NCBI GenBank assembly: GCA_965240325.2
Contig: OZ251228.1
Coordinates: forward strand, 2,852,001-2,916,000
Source of the DNA: Rebecca billardiae RCC1528
Taxonomy: Eukaryota > Haptophyta
Direction: 5' to 3'
Length of the DNA: 64,000 nucleotides
Positions 44,290-54,474 of this stretch are shown piece by piece. Made by a program: the position numbers and the translations under genes. Position 1 is the first letter of the stretch. Each line of letters starts with the position of its first letter. The notes under the pieces were generated by a model that made no database searches, was not told the DNA's origin, and worked only from the letters and a program-made list of their open reading frames with translations.

Positions 44290-45948
44290 ATGCTCGCCGA
44301 GCCCAAGGAGCTGTCCGCGCTGCTCGAGCTGCTCAAGGAGGAGGAGAAGCCGCTCGAGGCGGTCTCGCAGGCGTTCCACCGCGCGTTCGGCCGCGCCGAC
44401 CACTTCCGCGTCGCGTGCGCCCTCTGCGCCATGCTCACCGACGGGCTCATCGCCTCGGCGGCGCAGCGGCTGGTCGGTCTCTTCCTGCTGCACGACGTGT
44501 ACCGGGGCGAGCCGCCGGCGACGCACCCGTTCCTCGAGTTCCTCGCGGAGCAGCTGGCGCGCGCGCAGGGCGGGGCGGGGGGCCGCGTGGAGCACAACCT
44601 GCTGTGCCTCCTCCTCGCCGACCCGCCCAACAAGGACCTGAGCAAGCGCTCGGCGCTCGAGATCCGAGCGTCGCTCGGCGCGGGCGAGCCGCTGCCGCTG
44701 CCCGACCTGGGCGAGCTGCAGCGCGCGGCGGCGGAGCGCGAGCGGCACATGCCCGTGCTCAGGCGACGGGGCGTGCACCCCACCATCCCGATCGCCGCCG
44801 GCGCGCCAGACGCGCAGCTGCGCGGCGCGGGCGAGGGCGGCGCGCTGCCTCTGTCGCTCGCCGCGCGCGCGGCCGCGGAGGCGGGACCCTCGGCGGGCCC
44901 GGCGGCGGCGGCGGTGGCGGCGGGGCTCAGCGAGCTGTCGCTCGCGGCACACGAGCCCGCCTTCGTGCGCCCGCCGCCGCCCTTACTCGCGCCCACGCAG
45001 GAGGAGGTGCTCTGGCTCAGCCCGTGCGTCGAGGGCGCGGAGCTGCTGTGGGACAACTCGATGTGCTCGGACAACGCCAAGGGCACAGAGGTGCGCGAGC
45101 TGATGAGCAAGGCGTTCAAGGTGCGCGCGCGGGGCGCGCGGGGCGCGCGGGGCAGGGAGGCGGGGGCGGGGAAGGGCGGGGCGGGGCGAGGCGAGGCGAG
45201 GGCGCACGCCGCCGCTCTGCGCGCGGCGCGCGTGCGCTGCGCACGCTCGCCGCGCGCGCGTGCGCGCGACGCGCGCCGACACCGCCGCACGCCCGGCGCC
45301 GCGCGCGCCGCGCTCGGCGTGGTCGCGCGCGCAGGGCCCGCTCGTGCCGCAGCAGCAGCAGCAGGTCCTCTCCGAGCTCGAGACGGACGCGAAGCTGGTG
45401 TACCACTGCGGCCTCACGCCCAAGCGGCTGCCCGAGCTCGTCGAGAACAACCCGGTGATCGCGATCGAGGTGCTGCTCAAGCTGATGGCCTCCTCGCAGA
45501 TCACCGACTACTTCTCGGTGCTGGTCAACATGGACATCTCGCTGCACTCGATGGAGGTGAAAGGCGGGGGCGGGGCGGGGGCGGTGCGGCCGCGGGGGTG
45601 CGCGTGCGGGGCGCGCCGCGCGCCCACGCGCGCGCTGAGCGCGCGGCTGCCGCGCGGCGGGCGCGCGGCGGCGCGCAGGTGGTGAACCGGCTGACGACGG
45701 CGGTCGACCTGCCCACCGAGTTTGTGCACCTGTACATCTCCAACTGCATCTCGAGCTGCGAGAACATCAAGGACAAGTACATGCAGAACCGCCTGGTGCG
45801 CCTCGTGTGCGTGTTCCTGCAGTCGCTGATCCGCAACAAGATCATCAACGTGCACGACCTGCTCGTGGAGGTGCAGGCCTTCTGCATCGAGTTCAGCCAC
45901 ATTCGCGAGGCGGCCGGCCTCTTCCGGCTGCTCAAGACGCTCGAGTGA
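44290..45948 (+). CDS. CNOT11: CCR4-NOT transcription complex subunit 11
   Basis: Exons 44290-45120, 45335-45556, 45679-45948 (GT-AG; 440 aa, compared with about 510 in humans). CNOT11 binds the N-terminal part of CNOT1 together with CNOT10 and belongs to the mRNA deadenylation complex in the cytoplasm. The C-terminal domain is strongly conserved: [97 protein letters not shown] and [13 protein letters not shown]. The N-terminal half is a helical repeat ([34 protein letters not shown]) followed by a variable Ala/Pro linker. Intron positions were set by family continuity. Confidence 0.97.
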   Translation: MLAEPKELSALLELLKEEEKPLEAVSQAFHRAFGRADHFRVACALCAMLTDGLIASAAQRLVGLFLLHDVYRGEPPATHPFLEFLAEQLARAQGGAGGRVEHNLLCLLLADPPNKDLSKRSALEIRASLGAGEPLPLPDLGELQRAAAERERHMPVLRRRGVHPTIPIAAGAPDAQLRGAGEGGALPLSLAARAAAEAGPSAGPAAAAVAAGLSELSLAAHEPAFVRPPPPLLAPTQEEVLWLSPCVEGAELLWDNSMCSDNAKGTEVRELMSKAFKVRARGARGARGREAGAGKGGAGRGEARAHAAALRAARVRCARSPRARARDARRHRRTPGAARAALGVVARAGPARAAAAAAGPLRARDGREAGVPLRPHAQAAARARREQPGDRDRGAAQADGLLADHRLLLGAGQHGHLAALDGGERRGRGGGGAAAGVRVRGAPRAHARAERAAAARRARGGAQVVNRLTTAVDLPTEFVHLYISNCISSCENIKDKYMQNRLVRLVCVFLQSLIRNKIINVHDLLVEVQAFCIEFSHIREAAGLFRLLKTLE

Positions 45949-47149
45949 GCCAGGCGGGCGAGGGGGAGGGGCGGGGCCGCCGCCGGCGCGCGCGCGCTCA
46001 GGCGACTATCGCGCCATGTCGCTCCGCCGCCACCGCCTCGGCGGCAGGAGCGTGAACGGGCCGCATGCACTCCGCTTGGCCGGCTGTAAGTGTACGCCGC
46101 GCGTACGGCCTGCGCCAGCCGCGCTCGGTCCGTCAGAGTCGGGGAAGCATTGGGCCGCACCGTCGTGGACCCAGGGTGGTGACACCGGCACGGGCAGCAC
46201 TGCTGCGCCTCAGACCGACTAGCAGCGCTCAGTCAGCAGTAATCGAGTCGAGCAGCGCGCGCAGGCGCGCGCAGCCGCCGCCTCGCTTTGGCCGGCGGCG
46301 GCGGCGCGTCGGTTGGGCACGCATGTCGCCCGAACCTGTAGCAACTAGCAAGGCTTGCAGTCAGTTGATCCTCACGCACGTCGGCACGAAGTGCACGCTC
46401 GCCGAAGCTGCAGGCCACGACGAGCCTCGCGCACAAGCGCCCGCCCCGTCGCCGTCGACGACTGCCGCCATCAGCTCCTGAGCGAACGCACGACCACGCT
46501 CGCCCGGTCTGCGGCCGCCTCTGACTCCGGTCGTCGTGCCCGGCGCCGCCCGGGCGGCCGCGGCGCACCGACCGGCGCCTCAGCTCAGGCTACCGCACGC
46601 TCGCGATCGACGCCGCCTACTATATGATCGTAGCAGCATCTATAGACCGTAATCTGCCCACCTCGACGCGCCGACGTGACCGTAAGTGGGCGCGCACGCA
46701 ACCCTACGCGGATGGCAGCTGTCGACGGCTGAGTTGCGACACTGCACGACCCTCAGTAGATCGCCCAGCGCCGGCGACTCGCCGCGCGCACAGGCGAGCG
46801 CGCTTGCAGCAGTTGCCCATGTATATGCCCCGACGTGCCAAGCTCGAGAGCGCCTCGAAACTCGCCCTGGATAGGCCACGCGCGCAGCCTCAAGGGCGCG
46901 CGGCCGCAGCCCGGGCCGGGCCCGGCGGAATGCAACAGGTCCTGCGCGGTGGAGAGAGGCGAGAGTGCGGGGCGAGAAGGGACGGGGATGATCCTCCATG
47001 TCTCCCGGTGCCATCCGCCCAGCGCGCGCGAGCGTGCGCGCCGCGAGGGCCGCGCATCAGCCTGCGCAGCGCGCGTGGTGCGTGCCAGATTGGTCGCCAT
47101 CGCCCGATCCTGAGGGTTTGCTCCCCAAGCTTCAGGGTTTGCCGTCGTC
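45949..47149. other. Intergenic region, no gene called
   Basis: 1.2 kb without a convincing gene. Short overlapping frames (for example 46065-46481 plus and 46753-47226 minus) lack conserved features. 46615-46645 is AT-richer. The last 100 bp before 47150 probably hold the promoter and 5' UTR of the next gene. Confidence 0.4.
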
Positions 47150-48709
47150 ATGCCCGCCGACTGGGCGGTGCCACGCAAGCCGAGCTTCGTCGACGGGTTC
47201 GTCACGGACGGCGTTGTGAGCGCCATCGCGGCCGGTGCGGATGGCCGCTATGTTCACGCGGCGGAGGTCAAGTTCGGCGACTTCTCGTCGATGTATGCCG
47301 CGGGCTGGTACCGCCTCGGTGCGCCTGGCCAGGTCGACTGGGACCCCCGGGCGTACTCGTTGCAGATCGCCGAGCACGCGCATGACGAGAATCCTTCGCA
47401 CAAGGTGTGCATCGCCGTGGCAGCGGCGGGGAATGGCGGCGTGCTCTTCGCCGCGCACGGCATCGGCACGCAGGTCTGGGACGACCCCGCGCCTACGAAT
47501 GATCCGTGCACGAGCGCGCTGTGGGGGCTGGGCTTGGACGACGGCCGTGACCCAACATGCATGGCGCCCGTGGGCGACGGCACCGTCGTTGCAGTTGGCC
47601 TCACTGACGGCCGCGTCGAGCTGTGCGAGGGCCTCTTCGCCCAAGCCGAGGGCGAGCTTCCTGACGTGGTGGTTCTGCGCGAGGGCGGCGCGCCGGGCGG
47701 CCACGACAACGCTGTGACGCGCGTGACCACGTGCGCGTGGGTGCAAAAGGGCCCGGTGCTCGCGCTCGCAGCCGCGCCTGGCGGGTGCATTGTGCACGCC
47801 GGGCCCGGCCGCGCGGATGGCGGCGGCGACGGCGGCGGGAGCACGGTGGTGTGCAGCGACACACGCGGGCGCACGCTGCGCGCGAGCGTGCATGGCGCGT
47901 CGGGCAAGCTCGTCGCCCTCGCGGTCGCGCGCGGGCACGTGCTCGCCGCGTACGAAGACACGACGGTCTGGGCGGAGCCGCTGCCGCGCGCGGAGGCGGG
48001 CGCGGCCGAGCACGACGGCTCGCGCAGCGGCGCGGCGCCCGCGCCCGTCCCCGAGGGCGGTGCGCCCCTGGCGCGCAAGGTGTTTGAGCTGCCCCCGCGG
48101 CTCCGCTCGATCAACCAGCTGCAGGCCATAGCGTGGTCGGAGGCGCACGGCATGCTGTGCGTGGGCACGCGGAACGGCAACGTGCTCCTGGTGCCCGCGC
48201 TGCCCAGCACCGCGGCGGACGGCGAGGACGGCGGCCTGGCGCTGGGGCTCGAGAGCATCGTGTGCGTGCAGCCCGAGGGCTTGCCAGTCGGCGCCAAGTG
48301 CGACGTGGAGGCGATGGCGCTGCTGCCGGGCGGCGCGCAGCTCGCCGTCGCCTTCGAGCGCGACAACTACCGCCAGAACTCGGCGATCATCGTGCTCTCG
48401 CTCGGCACGCCGCCGTGGTCGCGCGCCACGCACGCGCTCTACCCGCGGCCGTTCCGGCTCGCCGTGTGGACTCTCGTGCTCGCGCTGCGGCGCGAGACGC
48501 TCCGCGCGGCGAGCGCGCAGGCCGGCGGCGTGCTCCGCCTCGGCCTCGTGGACCCAGTCACCCAGGCGGCGCTCCTCGACCTCATCTGCGCCCACCTTGC
48601 GGCGTCGCTGGTTGACGACGTCGACGACCGTGATCACGGTCATGACGGCTTGGGCATCAAATGTAGCCCTTGTCGCCTGCCACCGCCGGCGGCAGCTACT
48701 TCCGCGTAG
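47150..48709 (+). CDS. Putative beta-propeller (WD40-like) protein, 519 aa
   Basis: A single-exon gene starting at ATG 47150 (MPADWAVPRKPSFVDGFV). The sequence is a series of short beta-type blocks with GxV/GHD-like turns: KVCIAVAAAGNGGVLFAAHG, GDGTVVAVGLTDGRVELC, GGHDNAVTRVTTCAWVQKG, KLVALAVARGHVLAAYEDTT, QLQAIAWSEAHGMLCVGTRN (with NGNVLLV after it) and DVEAMALLPGGAQLAVAFER. Alternating V/A strands and G-N-G turns suggest a propeller, but canonical GH...WD signatures are mostly absent. The last ~40 residues (after CAHLAASLVDDVDD) look unstructured. There is no signal peptide or membrane span. I cannot name an orthologue. It may be a scaffold (inference). Confidence 0.65.
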   Translation: MPADWAVPRKPSFVDGFVTDGVVSAIAAGADGRYVHAAEVKFGDFSSMYAAGWYRLGAPGQVDWDPRAYSLQIAEHAHDENPSHKVCIAVAAAGNGGVLFAAHGIGTQVWDDPAPTNDPCTSALWGLGLDDGRDPTCMAPVGDGTVVAVGLTDGRVELCEGLFAQAEGELPDVVVLREGGAPGGHDNAVTRVTTCAWVQKGPVLALAAAPGGCIVHAGPGRADGGGDGGGSTVVCSDTRGRTLRASVHGASGKLVALAVARGHVLAAYEDTTVWAEPLPRAEAGAAEHDGSRSGAAPAPVPEGGAPLARKVFELPPRLRSINQLQAIAWSEAHGMLCVGTRNGNVLLVPALPSTAADGEDGGLALGLESIVCVQPEGLPVGAKCDVEAMALLPGGAQLAVAFERDNYRQNSAIIVLSLGTPPWSRATHALYPRPFRLAVWTLVLALRRETLRAASAQAGGVLRLGLVDPVTQAALLDLICAHLAASLVDDVDDRDHGHDGLGIKCSPCRLPPPAAATSA

Positions 48710-48753
48710 CAGCCGATTAGTAGCGGTTATGGAATATGGTACTATTGGTAGGT

Positions 48754-49236
48754 GGCTCTGGCTCCGGTTGACCCCTGCCAGTCCGGTCATAGAAACCGGG
48801 CGTACCGAAAATGATCTTCGCATTCCTGCGGCCGAATGAACGCCCGAAGTGTCCCACAGGGCTCCAAGTAGGGTCGTGTTACTATCAACTGTATGGATGG
48901 CCAATATTAATAAGTGCCCAGGGTGTGAAACTCAGTTTGTGACTACTTCAGACTCGTCTATTTTTTATAGCTATTTACCCAGTCCGGTGACACATTTCCA
49001 ATAGCTACGGGTGCATCCGGATCGCTCCCGGACCGTGTTCTGACCAGAGTCTGAAATGGGTAAATACATAGTAAAAATAGAGTCTGAACTATAGAGGAAG
49101 TGCTTGTTGGCCCAATATCGCTCTGAAGTCATCATCTAGGCATCCATTGAGGTCCTCCTGTGCAGTTTTCACGAGTGACTTCATGAAGGAGCTCACAGTG
49201 CCCGTCTCTGGCAGGGGTCAACCGAAGCCAGAGCCA
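48754..49236. mobile_element. MITE-like element, ~480 bp
   Basis: Terminal inverted repeats of ~28 bp: left GGCTCTGGCTCCGGTTGACC then CCTGCCAG (48754-48781), mirrored at 49208-49236 with one mismatch. Inner inverted blocks also pair (around 48946-48982 with 49043-49092, containing GGGTAAATA and AATAGA). AGGT abuts both ends and may be a 4-bp target duplication. It has no coding capacity. Confidence 0.75.
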
Positions 49237-49584
49237 GGTGCGACGATAGATAGACGACGTCTTGGCTCTCCAGAAGGAGAAGCGCGCCCACACACTACAC
49301 AGACACAGTGCGAGCAGCGCGGGGCTGAGCCTGAGGGATTCGAGCGCGGCGGCAGCCCTATATATATATATACACGCAGCAGCCAGACAGGTCCGGCACT
49401 CTTAAGCCGGCCGTATAATATATATTCCGCCGCGCCTCCGATGATCAATAATATATTAATATACTATTATATTTATTATTACGTATATATATATATATAT
49501 ATTCAATATTGGCCTGCACCGGGCAGCGCCGGCCGCCGCGAGCAGTCGGCAGTGCAGCGCAGGCCAAGCTGATCAGCAGGCTGA
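49237..49584. other. Intergenic with AT-rich patches
   Basis: AT runs lie near 49355-49371 and 49481-49503. It is the 3' flank of the Nudix gene, and no gene is seen. Confidence 0.5.
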
Positions 49585-50922
49585 TCACTCAGCCTGCTGC
49601 TCTGCGGGCTGCCGTGTCGCGGCCCGCAGCAGTGGCCCCGGCCCGTCGGCCTCGTCCTGCAGCAGGCCGATCGGCGCCGCGCGCCCGCCGTCGCGCAGCA
49701 CGTACCGCCCCCACTCGAGCAGCTCGCGGCCGCGCAGCCCGTGCGGCGGCGGCAGCCTCGCCTTGGCCTCGAGCTCGTCGAGGCTGAGCCACGCCGCGCC
49801 CTCCGACTCTGCGTCCGGCACGCTCTTGGGCGGGGCGTCGGGGTGGGCGGGCGTCGCGAGGAAGACGACGCGCATGCGCGCCTCCTCGTCCGAGCTGAGC
49901 GTGTGCTCCACCGCGAGCACGCCGCTCAGCCGCACGGCCAGCCCCGCCTCCTCCTGCGCCTCGCGCGTTGCCGCCTCCACAAACGTCTGGCCGCGGTCCA
50001 CGTGCCCGGCGGGCAGCCACCAGCCGCGGCCGGCCGACTCGTTTACCGCGAGCAGCCGGCGCGTGCGCGGGTGCACGCACACGACGAGCGCGAAGCCGTG
50101 CGTGCGGAAGGCGATGCGCTCGCCCTCATCGGCCGCCGCCGGCGGCGGCGGCGCGCGCGCGCGCGGGCCGGCATCACGCGCGCCGGCGGCGCGCAGTCGG
50201 TGCAGAAGGGAGCGCCCCACCTCCACGCGCGCCGGCGCGCGTGGCGGCGGCGGCGCGCTCGGATCGGGCGCGCGCTCGGCCGCCGCGTGCATGCGCGCGA
50301 GCAGCTCGGCGCCCCCCTCGCCGCCTGGCGGAGCGTCGTGCGGGCCGTCAGCAGCGGCCGCGCCCGCCGCGGCGCACGCGAGCGCACTCAGCCACGCCGG
50401 GTAGCCCGCGCACTGGAGGGCGCGGCCGGCGGCCTGCGCGCGGCAGGCGTCGAGCAGCGCGGCGCGGAGCGGCGCGCAGTGCTCGCGCTCGCCCTCGAGG
50501 CACACCGTCCGCCAGCGCTGCTCCTCGCCGCCCGGCAGCCGCACCGCCAAGTCTGCCTGCTCCACCCACGCGCCCGCGCACGCGGCCGCGCGCCGCCTCG
50601 CCTTGCCGACCGCGAGCTCGACGTCGGCCACGCGCACGGCGGCGTGCGAGCGGGCGAGCGCGTCGATCTCGCCGCCGAGGGCCACGGGATCGACCGCCCG
50701 CTTCGTCCACCGCTCGAAGCCGTCGCCGTCGCGCGCCGCGCGCGCCTTGGCTGACGCGCTCAGCGCGCGGCCGGGCCGGGTGCGCAGCTTGAGGCCGGCA
50801 GCCTCGCCGAGCGGCACGTACACGTCGACGAGGCGCTCGACGGGCGCGTCCGCCAGGCACGCGTGCACGAGGGCGTCGGCGTCGCGCGCGCGGAAGAAGA
50901 TGCGCAGCTCCCACGACGCCAT
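49585..50922 (-). CDS. Nudix hydrolase with CYTH-like N-terminal region
   Basis: A single-exon gene of 445 aa from ATG 50922. The C-terminal Nudix domain (~aa 265-420) hydrolyses a nucleoside diphosphate linked to another group. The box reads GHVDRGQ then TFVEAATREAQEEAGL, which fits GX5EX7REUXEEXGU except that the first Glu is Gln; the metal-binding REAQEE core is intact. WWLPAGHVDRG resembles the MutT/DIPP style. The N-terminal ~150 residues (WELRIFF, GLKLRTR, GFERWTKRAV, VRVADVELAVGKARR) resemble a CYTH-type tunnel domain with its paired charged strands; this is tentative. Substrate unknown. A Mutator-like element begins 49 bp upstream of the start codon, so its promoter has been disrupted or replaced. 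Confidence 0.85.
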   Translation of the reverse strand: MASWELRIFFRARDADALVHACLADAPVERLVDVYVPLGEAAGLKLRTRPGRALSASAKARAARDGDGFERWTKRAVDPVALGGEIDALARSHAAVRVADVELAVGKARRRAAACAGAWVEQADLAVRLPGGEEQRWRTVCLEGEREHCAPLRAALLDACRAQAAGRALQCAGYPAWLSALACAAAGAAAADGPHDAPPGGEGGAELLARMHAAAERAPDPSAPPPPRAPARVEVGRSLLHRLRAAGARDAGPRARAPPPPAAADEGERIAFRTHGFALVVCVHPRTRRLLAVNESAGRGWWLPAGHVDRGQTFVEAATREAQEEAGLAVRLSGVLAVEHTLSSDEEARMRVVFLATPAHPDAPPKSVPDAESEGAAWLSLDELEAKARLPPPHGLRGRELLEWGRYVLRDGGRAAPIGLLQDEADGPGPLLRAATRQPAEQQAE

Positions 50923-50970
50923 CGCCCTCCCGGCGGCGTCAACCTCAAGCCGGCCCGGCGGCTTGGCGCC

Positions 50971-53468
50971 CGGCAGCGCTAAATCAGCCCGGGCCGATTT
51001 AAGCTTATCTCAGCCCGGGCCGATTTAAGCGCTTAAATCGGCCCGGGCTGAGATAAGCTCCGCGCGAGCTTATCTCAGCCCGGGCTGAGATAAGCGCTTA
51101 TCTCAGCCCAGCCGGAGCGGCTCGCGACTCGGCCGCCGTGGACTCGGAGCGCACGTCGCGCGGTGCGGCCCGCCCGCTCCATGGCTGCACGCGCTGCTGT
51201 GTCTTCGGTGGCCACAGGGTGAAGTGTGCTGAGTCTAGTGGCGGGCGCCCAGCTCCACCCACCCCCTTCTCCCTGGCCCGCCCCGCCTGCCCTCGCCCGC
51301 ATCGGATGCCTTCCTCGCGCATGCAACTCCACGGCGGCAACTCGGCTTGTGGACTTGCTGCCCGCATGAGAAGCATGCAGCCAACACCATGGACGCACCA
51401 TCGACGTTCGCCAGTTGACCATGTCCGCGCGTAGTCGCACGCGGGTGAACACGGCCCGTGCGCTACAGTCGGTTGTGTGCTGTTGCCATTGCACGTTGTT
51501 CAAAATGTGCTGAACGTTCACTCGTAACGTTGCCACCGCGGCCGCCGCGCGCGGGCGTACCGGTGCCAGCGGCACAGGCATGGGCACCGGCGCAGCTCCA
51601 TGGACGATCATGGCGCTGCGGCTAGTGGGCGCGCCGACGCCGGCACGCCCGCAGCTGTCGGCGCGCACGGCGAGCACGCCAAGCTCGCAGCGCGTGCCGC
51701 GGCTCAGGGGCTGGTGCGCACGGACAGCAAGCTAAGGTTGCGGTGTGCGCCGCGGTCCGCACGCACGCAGCGGCCGCCGCATGCGCCACGCGCGCGGTGG
51801 CCGCCGCGCGCGCCGCGGTTGCCGCGCGCGCCGTGGCTGCCGCGCGCGCCGCGGCGGACCAGCGCGCCGCGGCCGTGCGCGACGACCGAAGGCTAGTCTG
51901 TGGCGGATAGCGAGCGAGCGCGCCGCCGCGGCCAGTGAGCGCGCAGCGGCCGGCGAGCACGCTCAGCCTCATCGCGCAACTGTCACGTGTTGGCGCCAGG
52001 CTTGATGGGCACCTGCGGCGTTGGGCCAATGGGCATCTGTGGCCCGTGCGGTGCGCGCTCGCCGGTTGCGGTGGCGCGCTCGCCAATACCTACGCATGCT
52101 GGCGCGGCCTGCTCACCGGTCGCGGTGGCGCAAGCCCCGGCTGCACCATCCATCCGCGCCGGTTGCGGCGCGCTCACTAGCCGCAGCGGCAAGCTCGCTA
52201 TCCGCCACAGACTCGCCTTCGGTCGCCGTGCGCGGGGCGGTCGCGGCGCGTTGGTCGGCCTCGGCGCGCTCGCCGGCCGCGGCGCGCGCGGCAGCCGCGG
52301 CGCGCGCAGCAGCCACGGCGCGCTCGCCGGCCGGGCGCGACGGCCGAGTTACGCTGTCTGCCGCCGTGGCGCGCTTACCGGCCGCAGCGCGCGTGGCAGC
52401 CGCGGCGCAATCGCCAGCCGCGCGGCGCGCGGCAGCCGCGGCGCGCTCACCGGCCGGGCGCGCGCAGCAGCCGCGGCGCACTCGCCGGCCGCGGCGCGCT
52501 CGCCGGCCGGGCGCGCTCAGCAGCCGCGGCGCGCTCGCCGGCCGCGGCGCGCTCGCCGGCTGCGGCGCGCAAGACGGCTGCGGCGCGCGCGGCGGCCGTT
52601 GTGTGCACGCGGACCACGGTGCGCGCGGCGACCTGGGCGTGCTCGCCAAGCGCGCCGAAAGCTGCGAGCGCGACGGCGCCGGTGAGCCCACCAGCTGCGG
52701 CGCCACGACCGTCGACAGTGTATTACTCTGCCGAAGCGCCTGCCACACTTGAGACGCAGCGAGCCGCACACCACAGCTGTCAGCCGATGGTCCAAGCTCG
52801 GTCGTGAACCGGCAGCCGCCGCGCAGAGTAGTGCGCCGCGCGAAGGGACCGTTTCGATCTGACGGGATCGCGATGATTGGCTGATCCAGCGTCGAGCGTG
52901 ACCGGCAAGTATGCCAAGCTGGGCAAGCACATGCCGCAACGCGCGAACGGTACAAGGGCAACGTGGTACAAGGGCAACGGCACACGGCAGACAGGTGCAC
53001 GTGGGCCGTGGCCACATGCGTGCGATTACACATGACACACATGTACAGCACACGACGTACAAGTACCCGCGACCGTCGATGGTGGAATCGATGGTGGAAC
53101 AATGGCGTTGGCTGAGGCCGTTGCATGCGCGAGGAAGGCATCCGATGCGGGCGAGGGCAGGCGGGGCGGGCCAGGGAGAAGGGGGTGGGTGGAGCTGGGC
53201 CCGCCACTAGACTCAGCACACTTCACCCTGTGGCCACCGAAGACACAGCAGCGCGTGCAGCCATGGAGCGGGCGGGCCGCACCGCGCGACGTGCGCTCCG
53301 AGTCCACGGCGGCCGAGTCGCGAGCCGCTGGGCTGAGATAAGCGCTTATCTCAGCCCGGGCTGAGATAAGCTCGCGCGGAGCTTATCTCAGCCCGGGCCG
53401 ATTTAAGCGCTTAAATCGGCCCGGGCTGAGATAAGCTTAAATCGGCCCGGGCTGATTTAGCGCTGCCG
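50971..53468. mobile_element. Mutator-like (MULE) non-autonomous transposon, 2,498 bp
   Basis: A perfect 9-bp direct repeat, CTTGGCGCC, flanks the element (50962-50970 and 53469-53477). Terminal inverted repeats are ~350 bp long and nearly identical, starting CGGCAGCGCTAAATCAGCCC. The outer ~150 bp of each is a nest of small palindromes (GAGATAAGCGCTTATCTC, GATTTAAGCGCTTAAATC, GCCCGGGC). The interior (51.7-52.6 kb) is a ~20-40-bp GC-rich degenerate repeat with its own hairpin (about 51860-52060 against 52060-52250). Nine-bp duplication plus long TIRs fits Mutator. No transposase is seen, so it would depend on an autonomous relative. Confidence 0.9.
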
Positions 53469-53616
53469 CTTGGCGCCGGGGGCCAGTCCACGGGCCACGG
53501 CCAAGTCGGTCCAGGGAGCCAGCCCTTGCCAACGGGTGCGGCGGACGTGCGCCGCGCACGGGCGCAACGGCCTTGATGAAAGTCAAATTCTGGAACGGCG
53601 CCGTGTCGTCGGCACG

Positions 53617-54315
53617 ATGGCAGCCGTGCGAGACCTGCAGGCGGAGCTCGCTGCCCTCCGCTCCCAGGTGCGCACCGCTCGCGACTTAGCGGGGAGAGGA
53701 CAGCTTCCGCTCGAGCTCGAGCCAGCGGCGGCTCAGCCCGCTGCACGATCCAAGCTCGCCCTCGAGCGCGAGTGCGCCGCGCTCGTCAGCGAGATTGGCT
53801 CGGCCCTTCGGATCGACCGCTCGCCGCAGCCCGGGTTTGCGCGCGACGCGTACGAGCGATGGGGGCCCGATCCGCACGCGCTGCTTGGCGAGCTCACGGC
53901 TGACTCTGCTCGGCGTTCCGCGCGGGAGGACGAGCTCCTGCGCGCGCTCGACGCACACGCGCGCACGCAGCGCGAGGCGGTCCTCTCAGAGCGCGCCACA
54001 CGCGAGGAGGGGGAGCGCCGTCTGCTCAGGATCGCCGCGGACGTGGCAAGCGCGCTGCGCACCGAGCTGGAGGCCGAAAACGAGGCGCGGCGGGCGCTGG
54101 AAGGTGTCGTGATCAGTGCGCTCGAGCGCGCTGCGGACGGCGCAGCGCCCAGCCGCAGCAGCGCCGTGCGGCGTGGCGCGCGCACTACGCCAAGGCCCGG
54201 GCCACGCCTGTCCGAAGCGCTGCGTGCCGACCCGCCCGGCAGCGGTGGCGAGGCCGATGGCGGTGGCTCGTCTCCAGCAGTATCCTCGCGAAGCGATGCA
54301 TCCGCCTCGTCCTGA
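53617..54315 (+). CDS. Coiled-coil protein, 232 aa
   Basis: A single-exon gene. ATG 53617 (MAAVRDLQAELAALRSQV) was chosen because the heptad pattern starts there and the sequence upstream is next to the transposon end. Residues ~1-180 are helical: LALERECAALVSEIGSALR, ARDAYERWGPDPHALLGELT, REDELLRALDAHARTQREAV, REEGERRLLRIAADVASALR and EAENEARRALEGVVISALER. The pattern is reminiscent of SF-assemblin-type striated-fibre proteins, but this is a weak resemblance. The C-terminus is a Ser/Pro/Arg-rich tail. It was probably once head to head with the Nudix gene across a ~190-bp promoter, before the 2.5-kb MULE landed between them. Confidence 0.7.
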   Translation: MAAVRDLQAELAALRSQVRTARDLAGRGQLPLELEPAAAQPAARSKLALERECAALVSEIGSALRIDRSPQPGFARDAYERWGPDPHALLGELTADSARRSAREDELLRALDAHARTQREAVLSERATREEGERRLLRIAADVASALRTELEAENEARRALEGVVISALERAADGAAPSRSSAVRRGARTTPRPGPRLSEALRADPPGSGGEADGGGSSPAVSSRSDASASS

Positions 54316-54474
54316 CGGGCGCATTCTGTGGCGTAATGCTGCTCAATGCGCGCATCATTGCACTTTGCAGCCGACCGTGTCACTGTGTCTGTCACTGGTC
54401 CGAGTGTCAGTGACAGACAGTGTCACGACTGTTGTCTGTTTCAGTTTGTAGCGTTCTCTGATCTAACGTCTTAA

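Noticed and set aside
51600-53219. Ala/Arg-repeat frames inside the MULE as a transposase or captured gene
   Set aside because: They are translations of a degenerate GC-rich repeat, with no transposase motif and equal openness on both strands.
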